The notes beneath the pieces are model-generated. The model was not told the origin of the DNA and did no database searches. It worked only from the letters and a program-made list of their open reading frames with translations. The position numbers and the translations under genes are program-made. This document shows positions 7,281-13,631 of a stretch of DNA of 19,035 nucleotides, piece by piece. The stretch covers positions 1 through 19,035 of the forward strand of contig CAZVFD010000027.1 of NCBI GenBank assembly GCA_964625465.1, in the 5' to 3' direction. The stretch comes from CAZLFQ01 sp964625465 (GTDB lineage Bacteria > Pseudomonadota > Alphaproteobacteria > Rickettsiales > Midichloriaceae). Within the stretch, counting starts at the first letter, position 1. Each line of letters opens with the position of its first letter.

Positions 7281-7979
7281 TTAATCTCTCAAAATTTTAA
7301 CTTCTCTTGATTCGCCAATTTTTAAACCGTCCAAGCTATATGAGCCATAATTTGTGCGAATTAGCCTATTCACTTTCAGGTCAAAATGCTCAAATACTTT
7401 TCGTATTTCTCTATTCTTTCCCTCAGTTAACTCAACACTAATCCAATTGTTCATACTGGTTTGTTCCTTTTCAGTTCTAACAATAATTTTTCCATATCTG
7501 ACACCATCAACAGTTACGCCTTTTGCTAAAGCAGAAATAATATTAGGAGTGATTTTGCCAAATACTCTGCATCTGTAGACTCTTTTCAGACCGTTAGATG
7601 GTAACTCAAATTGTCTGGCAAGTTCACCACTATTGGTTAGTAGTAAAAGCCCTTCTGTATTCAAATCAAGCCTACCTACTGAAACCACTCTGGGCATGCT
7701 TTTAGGGAGAAGTTCAAAGACCGTTGGTCTGCCCTGAGGGTCTTTATGGGTAGTTATTACTCCTACTGGTTTATAAAATAACCAGAGTCGTTCATTGCTA
7801 ATTTTATTTAAGAGTTTGCCATTGATTGCTATATCGTCATTGATTGATACATTGAGAGCAGGAGAATCTACAATCTTGCCATTTAAAGTGACTTTGCCTT
7901 CAAGGATTAATTTTTCTGCATCTCTGCGTGAGCAATATCCAGCGCGAGCAATTACCTTCGCAATTCTAGCTTTTTCCAT
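7281..7979 (-). CDS. rluB: RNA pseudouridine synthase, RluB/RsuA family
   Basis: Isomerises a uridine to pseudouridine in rRNA; family position suggests 23S rRNA (RluB-like), but RluE/F or RsuA specificity cannot be excluded. An N-terminal S4 RNA-binding domain (about residues 4-60, IAKVIARAGYCSRRDAEKLI) is followed by the catalytic domain with GRLDLNTEGLLLL (catalytic D105) and a C-terminal NREIRKVFEHFDLKVNRLIR block. A longer start at 8006 is in frame, but the ATG at 7979 is preferred: GGAGG at 7993-7989 lies nine bases upstream and the S4 domain begins at once. This gives 232 residues and a 14-base overlap with the amidotransferase gene. It is the last gene of the psd operon. Confidence 0.92.
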   Translation of the reverse strand: MEKARIAKVIARAGYCSRRDAEKLILEGKVTLNGKIVDSPALNVSINDDIAINGKLLNKISNERLWLFYKPVGVITTHKDPQGRPTVFELLPKSMPRVVSVGRLDLNTEGLLLLTNSGELARQFELPSNGLKRVYRCRVFGKITPNIISALAKGVTVDGVRYGKIIVRTEKEQTSMNNWISVELTEGKNREIRKVFEHFDLKVNRLIRTNYGSYSLDGLKIGESREVKILRD

Positions 7980-8691
7980 TTTTACAAGCCTCCACAAAGG
8001 CTTCAACTAAAAGCTCATCCTCTTTACAAGCCAAATATTCTGGATGCCATTCAACGCCAATGCAAAATGGATGATTGATATGCTCTATACTTTCAATTAC
8101 TCCATCTGGAGCTTTGGAGCTCACTATCAAGTCTTTACCTAAATTATTTATAGCTTGGCGATGTGTGCTATTAACTTTATATTTATCTTTGCCAACAATT
8201 TTATGAAGTTTGGTGCCATGAACCAGTTGAATGTCATGAGACGGAATATTCTTTGGTGCAGGTTGCTCATGTACTACATGGTTCGGTATTGCGTCAGGGA
8301 TATGCTGGTGCAGACTTCCGCCGAGTGACACATTAATTAGTTGATGTCCTGCGCAAATTCCAAGAATAGGAATTTGTCTTTCTATAGCTTTTTTACAAAG
8401 CGCCATCTCAAAGTTTGTTCGAAAATCCTTTGGAGAAACCTTCGCATTTGTGATTTCTTCCCCATAAAATTTTGGATGAATATCAAAATCTCCGCCCGTT
8501 AAAATCAAGCCATCGATTGCGCTTAAATAAGAATCTATAGCATCGGAGATATAAGGTAGGTGAATTGGTGCTGCGCCGTATTTTGCAACACAACCACTGT
8601 AATTTTCTCTCAGAGCATACCAAGGAAAAGCTGAATAAGTCTCTTTTGTTTCATGGTCAAGAGTAATGCCGATAATAGGATGTTTTTTCAT
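7966..8691 (-). CDS. Class I glutamine amidotransferase-like hydrolase (peptidase C26, PuuD-like)
   Basis: A 241-residue class I GATase-fold hydrolase of the gamma-glutamyl-gamma-aminobutyrate hydrolase group. The triad is visible: nucleophile C113 in GICAGHQL, H216 and E218 in GVEWHPEY. The oxyanion-side motif ILTGGDFDIHP (63-73) is typical of C26 members. No synthetase domain is attached, so it should act alone on a gamma-glutamyl amide or similar compound. Its start overlaps the trpF-like stop as ATGA and its end overlaps rluB by 14 bases, placing it mid-operon. No polyamine-degradation genes are nearby, so the PuuD substrate assignment is only by family and may not apply. Confidence 0.88.
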   Translation of the reverse strand: MKKHPIIGITLDHETKETYSAFPWYALRENYSGCVAKYGAAPIHLPYISDAIDSYLSAIDGLILTGGDFDIHPKFYGEEITNAKVSPKDFRTNFEMALCKKAIERQIPILGICAGHQLINVSLGGSLHQHIPDAIPNHVVHEQPAPKNIPSHDIQLVHGTKLHKIVGKDKYKVNSTHRQAINNLGKDLIVSSKAPDGVIESIEHINHPFCIGVEWHPEYLACKEDELLVEAFVEACKNGKS

Positions 8692-9335
8692 CTATATGTC
8701 TCCACTTTCACTGCTTTTATAAAACCTTCGATGAGTTTGGGATCTTTGATTCCTGGCGATGTTTCTAGGGTTGATGATGCATTAACAATTTTTGCTCCAC
8801 TAACACGAATAGCGTGTTGAACGTTGAACTTAGTAAGCCCGCCAGATAGTATCCAAGGTTTGTTGGTGTTAACTTTTTTCAAGAGTTGCCAATCAAAAGT
8901 CGACTCTGGTAACTCAACAAAAAGGTCGTTCCCATGTCTAGAGTCAAATAAAAAGATGTCAGAAACAGATTCATAATCTTGTGTTACAAGTAAATCATCT
9001 TCATAAGACACATAAATAGTTTTGATGATTTTGCAGCCATATTTATTTCTAATCTTTTTGATTCTCTCAGGTGACTCGAAGTCGTCCAGCTGTAAATATG
9101 CTGGTTTGAAAAAATGGAAAATATCGTCCAGTAAAGAAAAGTCGGGTGTTGAAGTGACTGCTACTTTATGAATAGATGGAGGTACAAATTCAGTAATCTC
9201 AGCTGCGATTTCAGGCGTTACATTTCTGGGCGAATTGTTATAAAAAGAGCAGCCAATATATTTAGCCTTACCTTTTACAGAAGCATTTACTGATTCCATG
9301 CTGGTAAGTCCGCATATTTTAATTTCTACAGTCAT
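8688..9335 (-). CDS. trpF: Phosphoribosylanthranilate isomerase-like protein (divergent TrpF)
   Basis: A 215-residue (beta/alpha)8 protein resembling TrpF, which converts phosphoribosylanthranilate to CdRP in tryptophan synthesis. Family features: IKICGLT with the catalytic Cys (C8), FYNNSPR (31-37), FLFDS with the likely catalytic D131, STFDW, and LSGGL (163-167). Oddities: the Gly-rich GGTG segment normally before TFDW is replaced by ELPES, and the usual VDVSSGVE-type motif reads VNASSTLE (184-191), changing phosphate-site residues. No other trp gene is in the window, and it lies seven bases after pssA in a lipid operon. It may be a retained isomerase with relaxed constraint or have another substrate. 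Confidence 0.82.
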   Translation of the reverse strand: MTVEIKICGLTSMESVNASVKGKAKYIGCSFYNNSPRNVTPEIAAEITEFVPPSIHKVAVTSTPDFSLLDDIFHFFKPAYLQLDDFESPERIKKIRNKYGCKIIKTIYVSYEDDLLVTQDYESVSDIFLFDSRHGNDLFVELPESTFDWQLLKKVNTNKPWILSGGLTKFNVQHAIRVSGAKIVNASSTLETSPGIKDPKLIEGFIKAVKVETYR

Positions 9336-9342
9336 AGAGGAA

Positions 9343-10095
9343 TTATTTTTTTATAAAAGTTTTCCAGTACATATAAGTGCTTAGAGGTATTGTTGCTAAG
9401 TATGCTATGCCAAAAAAAGGAAGAACAATCCATGGTTCAATAATGATTCCAGCGATTATAACAGCTGCTAAAATAAATATTAGTGGTACCAACTCAGATT
9501 TTATAGAAACTTTTTTGAAAGAAAACAGAGGAATACGGCTGATCATTAGAAATCCTATTAGCAACATATAAGGTGCAACTATTAAATATGAGAAAGCTTC
9601 CTTGTCGAACAAGTCAAAAGTTAGTATCAGTGGCAACATCACAATGCCAGCGGCAGACGGCATTGGAAGGCCAGTGAAATAACTCATAGATTTGGCTTTT
9701 TCTTTGGGATCTTCTAATACGGAATTAAAACGAGCTAGTCTGAGAGCAGAACAGGTCACATAGAACAGTACAAATGTCCAGCCAACACCTTTATAGGGAA
9801 TTCCGTGTAATGACCACAAATATAATAAAATAGCTGGCGCGACACCGAAGCTTACCATATCTGCTAGGGAGTCAAGTTGGGCTCCAAATCTACTAGTTAC
9901 GTTTAAAAGTCTGGCAAGTCTTCCATCAATTCCATCCATGAAGCCTGCAATAAGAATCAAACTAACGGCTATAACCCATTTTTCATCAAGGGCATATCGA
10001 ATGGAGCTTATGCCAAGACATAGGCTGATTAGTGTTATAAAGTTTGGCACCAATCTTTGTATTGGAACAGCAGAGAGTCGCTTATTCTTTATCAT
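9343..10095 (-). CDS. pssA: CDP-diacylglycerol--serine O-phosphatidyltransferase
   Basis: Membrane enzyme that makes phosphatidylserine from CDP-diacylglycerol and serine, the step before PE. The CDP-alcohol phosphatidyltransferase motif is perfect: D57-G-x2-A-R-x8-G71-x3-D75-x3-D79. At 250 residues with several hydrophobic segments it matches type II PssA. The start overlaps the psd stop by four bases (ATGA at 10095), so the two genes for consecutive reactions are translationally coupled. The short hydrophilic N-terminus before VPNFITLISL is normal. Identification is secure. Confidence 0.96.
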   Translation of the reverse strand: MIKNKRLSAVPIQRLVPNFITLISLCLGISSIRYALDEKWVIAVSLILIAGFMDGIDGRLARLLNVTSRFGAQLDSLADMVSFGVAPAILLYLWSLHGIPYKGVGWTFVLFYVTCSALRLARFNSVLEDPKEKAKSMSYFTGLPMPSAAGIVMLPLILTFDLFDKEAFSYLIVAPYMLLIGFLMISRIPLFSFKKVSIKSELVPLIFILAAVIIAGIIIEPWIVLPFFGIAYLATIPLSTYMYWKTFIKK

Positions 10096-10757
10096 TTTAA
10101 TTTAGCAATTACAGTTTCTCCTCCGATCATATACTGACCTACAAGAACTTCTACTTTTGTTTCAGGGGGTAGATATAGATCGGTTCTGCTACCGAACCTA
10201 ATGATGCCAAATCTATCACCAGTTTTGACCTCTTGGTTCTCATCTAAGTTACAGACAATCCTGCGTGCGACTAGCCCAGCAATTTGTACAACAGGAACTT
10301 GAACACCGTCTTTAGTTTCGACTAAAACTGTTTGTCTTTCGTTCAGGTTACTTGCTTTGTCAAATGAGGCATTTAAAAACTGGCCGGGATGGTAATGTAA
10401 AGCTTTGACAGTCCCCGAGATTGGAATACGGTTCACGTGCACGTCAAACACATTTAGGAATATGCTGACTTTTTTAAATTTCTTATCTCCCATTTCTAGT
10501 TCAACAGGAGCTGTGGCATCATCAACTATCTGGACGATTTTGCCATCTGCAGGACTAACAACAAGTCCTTCGGTTTGAGGGGTAACGCGATCTGGGTCTC
10601 TGAAAAAGCATACGCACCATATAGTTAATACGATTCCAATGAAGCCCATAGTTTTAGAAAACGCCATGAACAACATTGTAACAAGTATGAATATTCCAAT
10701 GAACAGATAGCCTTCTTTATGAATAGAAGGTAAAAAGCTGATTAGATCCTTAAGCAT
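10092..10757 (-). CDS. psd: Phosphatidylserine decarboxylase proenzyme (short form)
   Basis: Membrane-associated pyruvoyl enzyme that decarboxylates phosphatidylserine to phosphatidylethanolamine. The 221-residue length is the short archaeal/alphaproteobacterial form (Psd type with about 200-235 residues). A hydrophobic hairpin occupies about residues 17-50, then FFRDPDR, SPADGKI (69-74) and FDVHVNRIP (104-112). Self-cleavage is expected at G189-S190 in RFGSRTD, with S190 becoming the pyruvoyl group. It is the first gene of a five-gene minus-strand operon and has a candidate promoter in the gap shared with the LOG gene. Confidence 0.96.
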   Translation of the reverse strand: MLKDLISFLPSIHKEGYLFIGIFILVTMLFMAFSKTMGFIGIVLTIWCVCFFRDPDRVTPQTEGLVVSPADGKIVQIVDDATAPVELEMGDKKFKKVSIFLNVFDVHVNRIPISGTVKALHYHPGQFLNASFDKASNLNERQTVLVETKDGVQVPVVQIAGLVARRIVCNLDENQEVKTGDRFGIIRFGSRTDLYLPPETKVEVLVGQYMIGGETVIAKLK

Positions 10758-10773
10758 AAACCCTGAAAAAACG

Positions 10774-10802
10774 TTGAAAGTTAATTTAGGTCAGTATATA
10801 CC
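10774..10802 (+). promoter_or_regulatory. Candidate promoter of the LOG-dapB unit
   Basis: TTGAAA at 10774-10779, 17 bases, TATACC at 10797-10802 (or TATATA at 10795-10800 with a 15-base spacer). It lies about 33 bases before the LOG ATG. Support comes only from motif match and position. Confidence 0.4.
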
Positions 10803-10820
10803 AGTTATTCACTAAATCAA
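10793..10820 (-). promoter_or_regulatory. Candidate promoter of the psd operon
   Basis: On the minus strand TTGATT (10820-10815), 16 bases, TATACT (10798-10793). Its -10 box overlaps the -10 region of the divergent LOG promoter, so the two directions may compete. Confidence 0.45.
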
Positions 10821-10834
10821 TTATTAAAGAAAAT

Positions 10835-11383
10835 ATGGAAATTAAAAATTTAGCAGTGTTTTGTGGATCAAGTTCGGTTGTTTCAGACGATTATAAGATG
10901 CTTGCATCTGACTGCGGCAAGTTGATTGCAAAGCATGGTTTAGGATTAGTATACGGTGGTGGTGATTCAGGCCTGATGGGTGCAGTAGCCCGTGCAGCGC
11001 ATGCTAGTGGTGCAGTTGTAACCGGTGTGTATCCTAAAATCTTAAATCAGAGAGAGCCGTTAAATAAGGATATGGATCATACTTATATAGTTGACACGAT
11101 GTATCAGCGTAAGCAGGATTTGTTTGAGAAATCAGATGCTTTTTTTATTTTACCAGGTGGTTTTGGAACGCTTGATGAGTTCTTTGAAATTGTAACCCTG
11201 AAATATTTAGGTGACCATAATAAGCCAATCATAATAATAAACCATAAGGGCTATTGGAATAAAATTAGAGATATTTGTAACCACATAATTGAAGAGAAAT
11301 TTGCACCAGCTTGGGTTTTAGATTCATTCCGTTTCGTAGATACTCTTGAAGATGGATTCGCAAAATTAGGTTTTTCAAAATGA
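10835..11383 (+). CDS. LOG-family nucleoside 5'-monophosphate phosphoribohydrolase (TIGR00730)
   Basis: A 182-residue Rossmann-type protein of the LOG family, which releases the base from (cytokinin) nucleoside 5'-monophosphates; many bacterial members act on purine or pyrimidine monophosphates. It shows the nucleotide loop VYGGGDSGLMG (39-49), the MxxRK element (M89 to K93) and the signature PGGFGTLDE (107-115). The older label 'lysine decarboxylase' for this family does not apply. Its stop overlaps the dapB start as ATGA, forming a two-gene unit. Family assignment is firm; the natural substrate cannot be read from the sequence. Confidence 0.92.
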   Translation: MEIKNLAVFCGSSSVVSDDYKMLASDCGKLIAKHGLGLVYGGGDSGLMGAVARAAHASGAVVTGVYPKILNQREPLNKDMDHTYIVDTMYQRKQDLFEKSDAFFILPGGFGTLDEFFEIVTLKYLGDHNKPIIIINHKGYWNKIRDICNHIIEEKFAPAWVLDSFRFVDTLEDGFAKLGFSK

Positions 11384-12063
11384 AGCTAGCAATAGTCGGT
11401 TGTGAAGGAAGGATGGGCAAAGAGCTAATGCGCTTGGCTCAGGATTCAAAATATAAACCGACTTTTGTAGAAGTGATAGGAGTTTCGCAAACAGATGATT
11501 TCGCTTCTGTAGCTAAGCAGGTTGATATAGTAATAGATTTCTCCATTTTAGAAGCGTCAATGAAGCATCTTGCTATCTGTGCTGAGCAGGGGTGCAAATA
11601 TGTTTGTGGAGTTACTGGGTTTTCAAAAGAGCAATTAAAAGAGTTTGAGAATGCTGCTAAAAAAATAGCTGTTTTTTGGTCGCCGAATATGAGTGTGGGT
11701 GTGGCGATTACGAATTTCTTAGTCGGCAAGGCAGCGCAAGTCTTAGATAGAGATTTTAAAATCGCAATTGAAGAAACTCACCACACAAAAAAGTTAGATG
11801 CGCCTTCAGGCACAGCGCTTATGCTCAAAAACTCTATAAGCAAATTTAGAGATGAAGATTTCGATATAGAGTCGAAAAGAATTGGTGATGTGGTTGGTGT
11901 GCATGAGGTTTTATTCACAAGTCATCTAGAAAAAATTGAAATAAAGCACGAAGCGTTTGATCGATCTGTTTTTGCGGATGGTGCACTAAAAGTGGCAATC
12001 TGGCTTGCTAAACAAAAGGCCGGGAAGTTGTACGATATGAAAGATTTTGTTGGGTTGGTTTAG
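11380..12063 (+). CDS. dapB: 4-hydroxy-tetrahydrodipicolinate reductase DapB
   Basis: NAD(P)H-dependent reductase of the diaminopimelate/lysine pathway, supplying meso-DAP for peptidoglycan. The nucleotide-binding motif GCEGRMG (7-13) is at the N-terminus, then VIDFS (51-55), SPNMSVGV (101-108) and the signature EETHHTKKLDAPSGTA (131-146), with catalytic H134/H135 and K138. At 227 residues it is shorter than E. coli DapB (273) but contains all motifs, in line with compact intracellular-type genomes. Its last four bases overlap the convergent accessory gene tail to tail. Identification is secure. Confidence 0.96.
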   Translation: MKLAIVGCEGRMGKELMRLAQDSKYKPTFVEVIGVSQTDDFASVAKQVDIVIDFSILEASMKHLAICAEQGCKYVCGVTGFSKEQLKEFENAAKKIAVFWSPNMSVGVAITNFLVGKAAQVLDRDFKIAIEETHHTKKLDAPSGTALMLKNSISKFRDEDFDIESKRIGDVVGVHEVLFTSHLEKIEIKHEAFDRSVFADGALKVAIWLAKQKAGKLYDMKDFVGLV

Positions 12064-12881
12064 GTATTGAAGTAAGTGCCTTCAATACTCTTCTTAAACC
12101 CAATAGCAACAATCAGCTCATTGTTTATAGTTTTATCAATAAAGTTTCTAATCCATTTCCATTTCTGTTTATCACTACCCTTACTTTTTTCTGCTATTTT
12201 ACTCCATGTAGTATGTACGTATGGTAATTTGGACAAGTCATCTAAACGATCAGTAGTTACTTGGGTAAAATCGATTATATGTCCTTCTTTAGAAATCAAA
12301 TATTTTCTAGATTTAGGGTTGCTGTATTCATAGTAAGTAGTTTTCACAATTCTAGAATCTTTGGGTTTTAGTTGTGATTGAGAATCATTTATTATTTTAA
12401 TTAACTCTGAGTCAATTAGAATAATAGGAGAAGCAATTTGTTGTTCCGCTTCATGAGCTTTTAAAAGACCAGTGCCAAATATAACTTTAGATCCACTATC
12501 TACACCATCTTTTCTTATAACTTCTCCGATCGTAATAAACCCTCTTAATGGATTTATCATCAGAATAGACATCAAGTGAATAGTGGCAATAACTTGAAAA
12601 TAACCTATCCAAAAAGGATTCTCTTTTTCATGTGTGGAATCCTTATTGTAGGTTCCAGAGACTTTCTTATTAAGGCTCAATTCAAATTCTTTATAATTTA
12701 AAGTAATAAGAATAGAATCAGAGATCCAGTCAACTTCAATCGAAGGGAAACCCTGTTCCTTGATGGCTCTTAGCCCTTTATTTAGATAATCTATAATACA
12801 TTCTAATTTTTCCATATTTGAAGATATGAGTTTTTTAAATCCCAATATGTCTAAATATATAATTAGTTTTTTGTTTTCCAT
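12060..12881 (-). CDS. Accessory protein resembling a class III nucleotidyl cyclase domain
   Basis: A 273-residue soluble protein, often left hypothetical in its relatives. The N-terminal pattern YLDILGF (D11) and a later WISDSILI (D55) resemble the two metal-binding aspartates of class III adenylate/guanylate cyclases (DIxGF and GDxxx). RGFITIGE (113-120) followed by VIFGTGLLKAHEAEQ resembles the RG-x-x-x-GE ... GxxxxxAxxxE region of that fold. The C-terminal third (about 175-273) is unassigned. No membrane segment or receiver domain is present. It may be an active cyclase, an inactive relative or a sensor. It lies among housekeeping genes next to a hairpin-rich non-coding stretch, suggesting acquisition. 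The gene is well supported; the fold is my inference. Confidence 0.7.
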   Translation of the reverse strand: MENKKLIIYLDILGFKKLISSNMEKLECIIDYLNKGLRAIKEQGFPSIEVDWISDSILITLNYKEFELSLNKKVSGTYNKDSTHEKENPFWIGYFQVIATIHLMSILMINPLRGFITIGEVIRKDGVDSGSKVIFGTGLLKAHEAEQQIASPIILIDSELIKIINDSQSQLKPKDSRIVKTTYYEYSNPKSRKYLISKEGHIIDFTQVTTDRLDDLSKLPYVHTTWSKIAEKSKGSDKQKWKWIRNFIDKTINNELIVAIGFKKSIEGTYFNT

Positions 12882-12931
12882 ATATTGTAATCAGAAGATT
12901 GTTACAGATAATAAAAAGGTATATAAGTTTA

Positions 12932-13028
12932 GTTTGCTGCGCAAACCATCTTTAGCATAATGAATGGGCTAGCTCCTTTCCCCGACCCTTTCCGCTGCGC
13001 CCATTCATTACTTTAGCGCCTACGGCGC
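12932..13028. repeat. GC-rich cluster of three inverted repeats
   Basis: Three perfect hairpins lie in a row in otherwise AT-rich DNA: GTTTGC-TGC-GCAAAC (12932-12946); a 12-base inverted repeat with arms 12958-12969 and 12999-13010 around a 29-base pyrimidine-rich loop; and GCGCC-TAC-GGCGC (13016-13028). CTTTAGC occurs as a direct repeat at 12950-12956 and 13011-13017, flanking the middle hairpin. No open reading frame is evident. This fits a dispersed palindromic element or a structured RNA; copies elsewhere cannot be checked from this window. Confidence 0.65.
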
Positions 13029-13074
13029 ACGCCCATATTTTTTAAGTAAGGGTTTCTAAGGAATAGCAGGCCAG

Positions 13075-13126
13075 CAAATGAATTTTTTATAAACATTCCC
13101 CGATCAAAAAATTAAAAATTCATTTG
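13075..13126. repeat. 13-base perfect inverted repeat downstream of dciA
   Basis: Arms CAAATGAATTTTT (13075-13087) and AAAAATTCATTTG (13114-13126) surround a 26-base loop. It lies 28 bases after the dciA stop on the minus strand and could help end that transcript, although the stem is AT-rich and no clear U-tract follows. The arms share the heptamer AATGAAT/ATTCATT with the neighbouring inverted repeat at 12958-13010. Confidence 0.6.
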
Positions 13127-13153
13127 TTTGGTCTTTTAAATATGTAAAACGCC

Positions 13154-13630
13154 TTATTCAAACATCCCCTTATAAAGCTCTTCTAAAGTTGCTTTTAGTT
13201 CAGGATCTTTGATAGCTTCAAGCTGTTTCAGCAGCTTTTCTGCTTCCTTTTTAGATATAGAAGTTTTTGGAGCTGCGGCTTTTGGCGGTTTATTAGAATT
13301 TGCTGCCGATCTATCTATATTAACTTTGATTCTACTCACGGCTTGGTACCCAAAAAATGTTGAAATCTTATCAACTATAAAAGTTTCTTTTGCTTGAAGC
13401 TCTAGAGATAACCCAGGATTGCTAACCCCAACATGAAGTATTCCACCTCTTGTTGAATTTGGTTTGAAAACAATTTTTTGAGGCAGCGTGTATTGAGCAA
13501 TTGTTTGGCCAACTATCAGTGGCCAGTGTGCAGCGATTTTTTGATTGGCAAAACCATGCTTAGCAAAGGATGTCTTTGTAAGATCGGTATATAGAGAGCT
13601 GAAACTTTTTTTGCCTTTGTACTCGCGCAT
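13154..13630 (-). CDS. dciA: DUF721/DciA-family protein (probable DnaB loader)
   Basis: A 158-residue protein with a DUF721 (DciA) domain over about residues 18-105: the IAAHWPLIVGQTIAQYTLP block, then GGILHVGVSNPG and LELQAKETFIVDKISTFFGYQAVSRIKV, all characteristic. DciA proteins are the widespread ancestral factors that load the replicative helicase; dnaB is at 1107-2588. The C-terminal part (about 106-158) is Lys/Ala-rich and probably flexible, then helical. It begins one base after the comM stop, so the two form an operon. The domain is clear; the loading role is inferred from the family. Confidence 0.85.
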   Translation of the reverse strand: MREYKGKKSFSSLYTDLTKTSFAKHGFANQKIAAHWPLIVGQTIAQYTLPQKIVFKPNSTRGGILHVGVSNPGLSLELQAKETFIVDKISTFFGYQAVSRIKVNIDRSAANSNKPPKAAAPKTSISKKEAEKLLKQLEAIKDPELKATLEELYKGMFE

Positions 13631-13631
13631 G

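Noticed and set aside
7981..8006. Longer N-terminus for the pseudouridine synthase starting at 8006.
   Set aside because: The downstream ATG at 7979 has a well-placed GGAGG and begins directly at the S4 domain; the extra nine residues only deepen the overlap with the upstream gene.
10835..11383. Annotation as lysine decarboxylase, a common legacy label for this family.
   Set aside because: The PGGxGTxxE motif defines LOG phosphoribohydrolases; no PLP-dependent decarboxylase features are present.
12900..13150. Considered a tRNA, tmRNA piece or SRP RNA in the structured non-coding stretch.
   Set aside because: No cloverleaf, no T-loop GTTCGA-type motif, no CCA end and no SRP tetraloop signature could be found.
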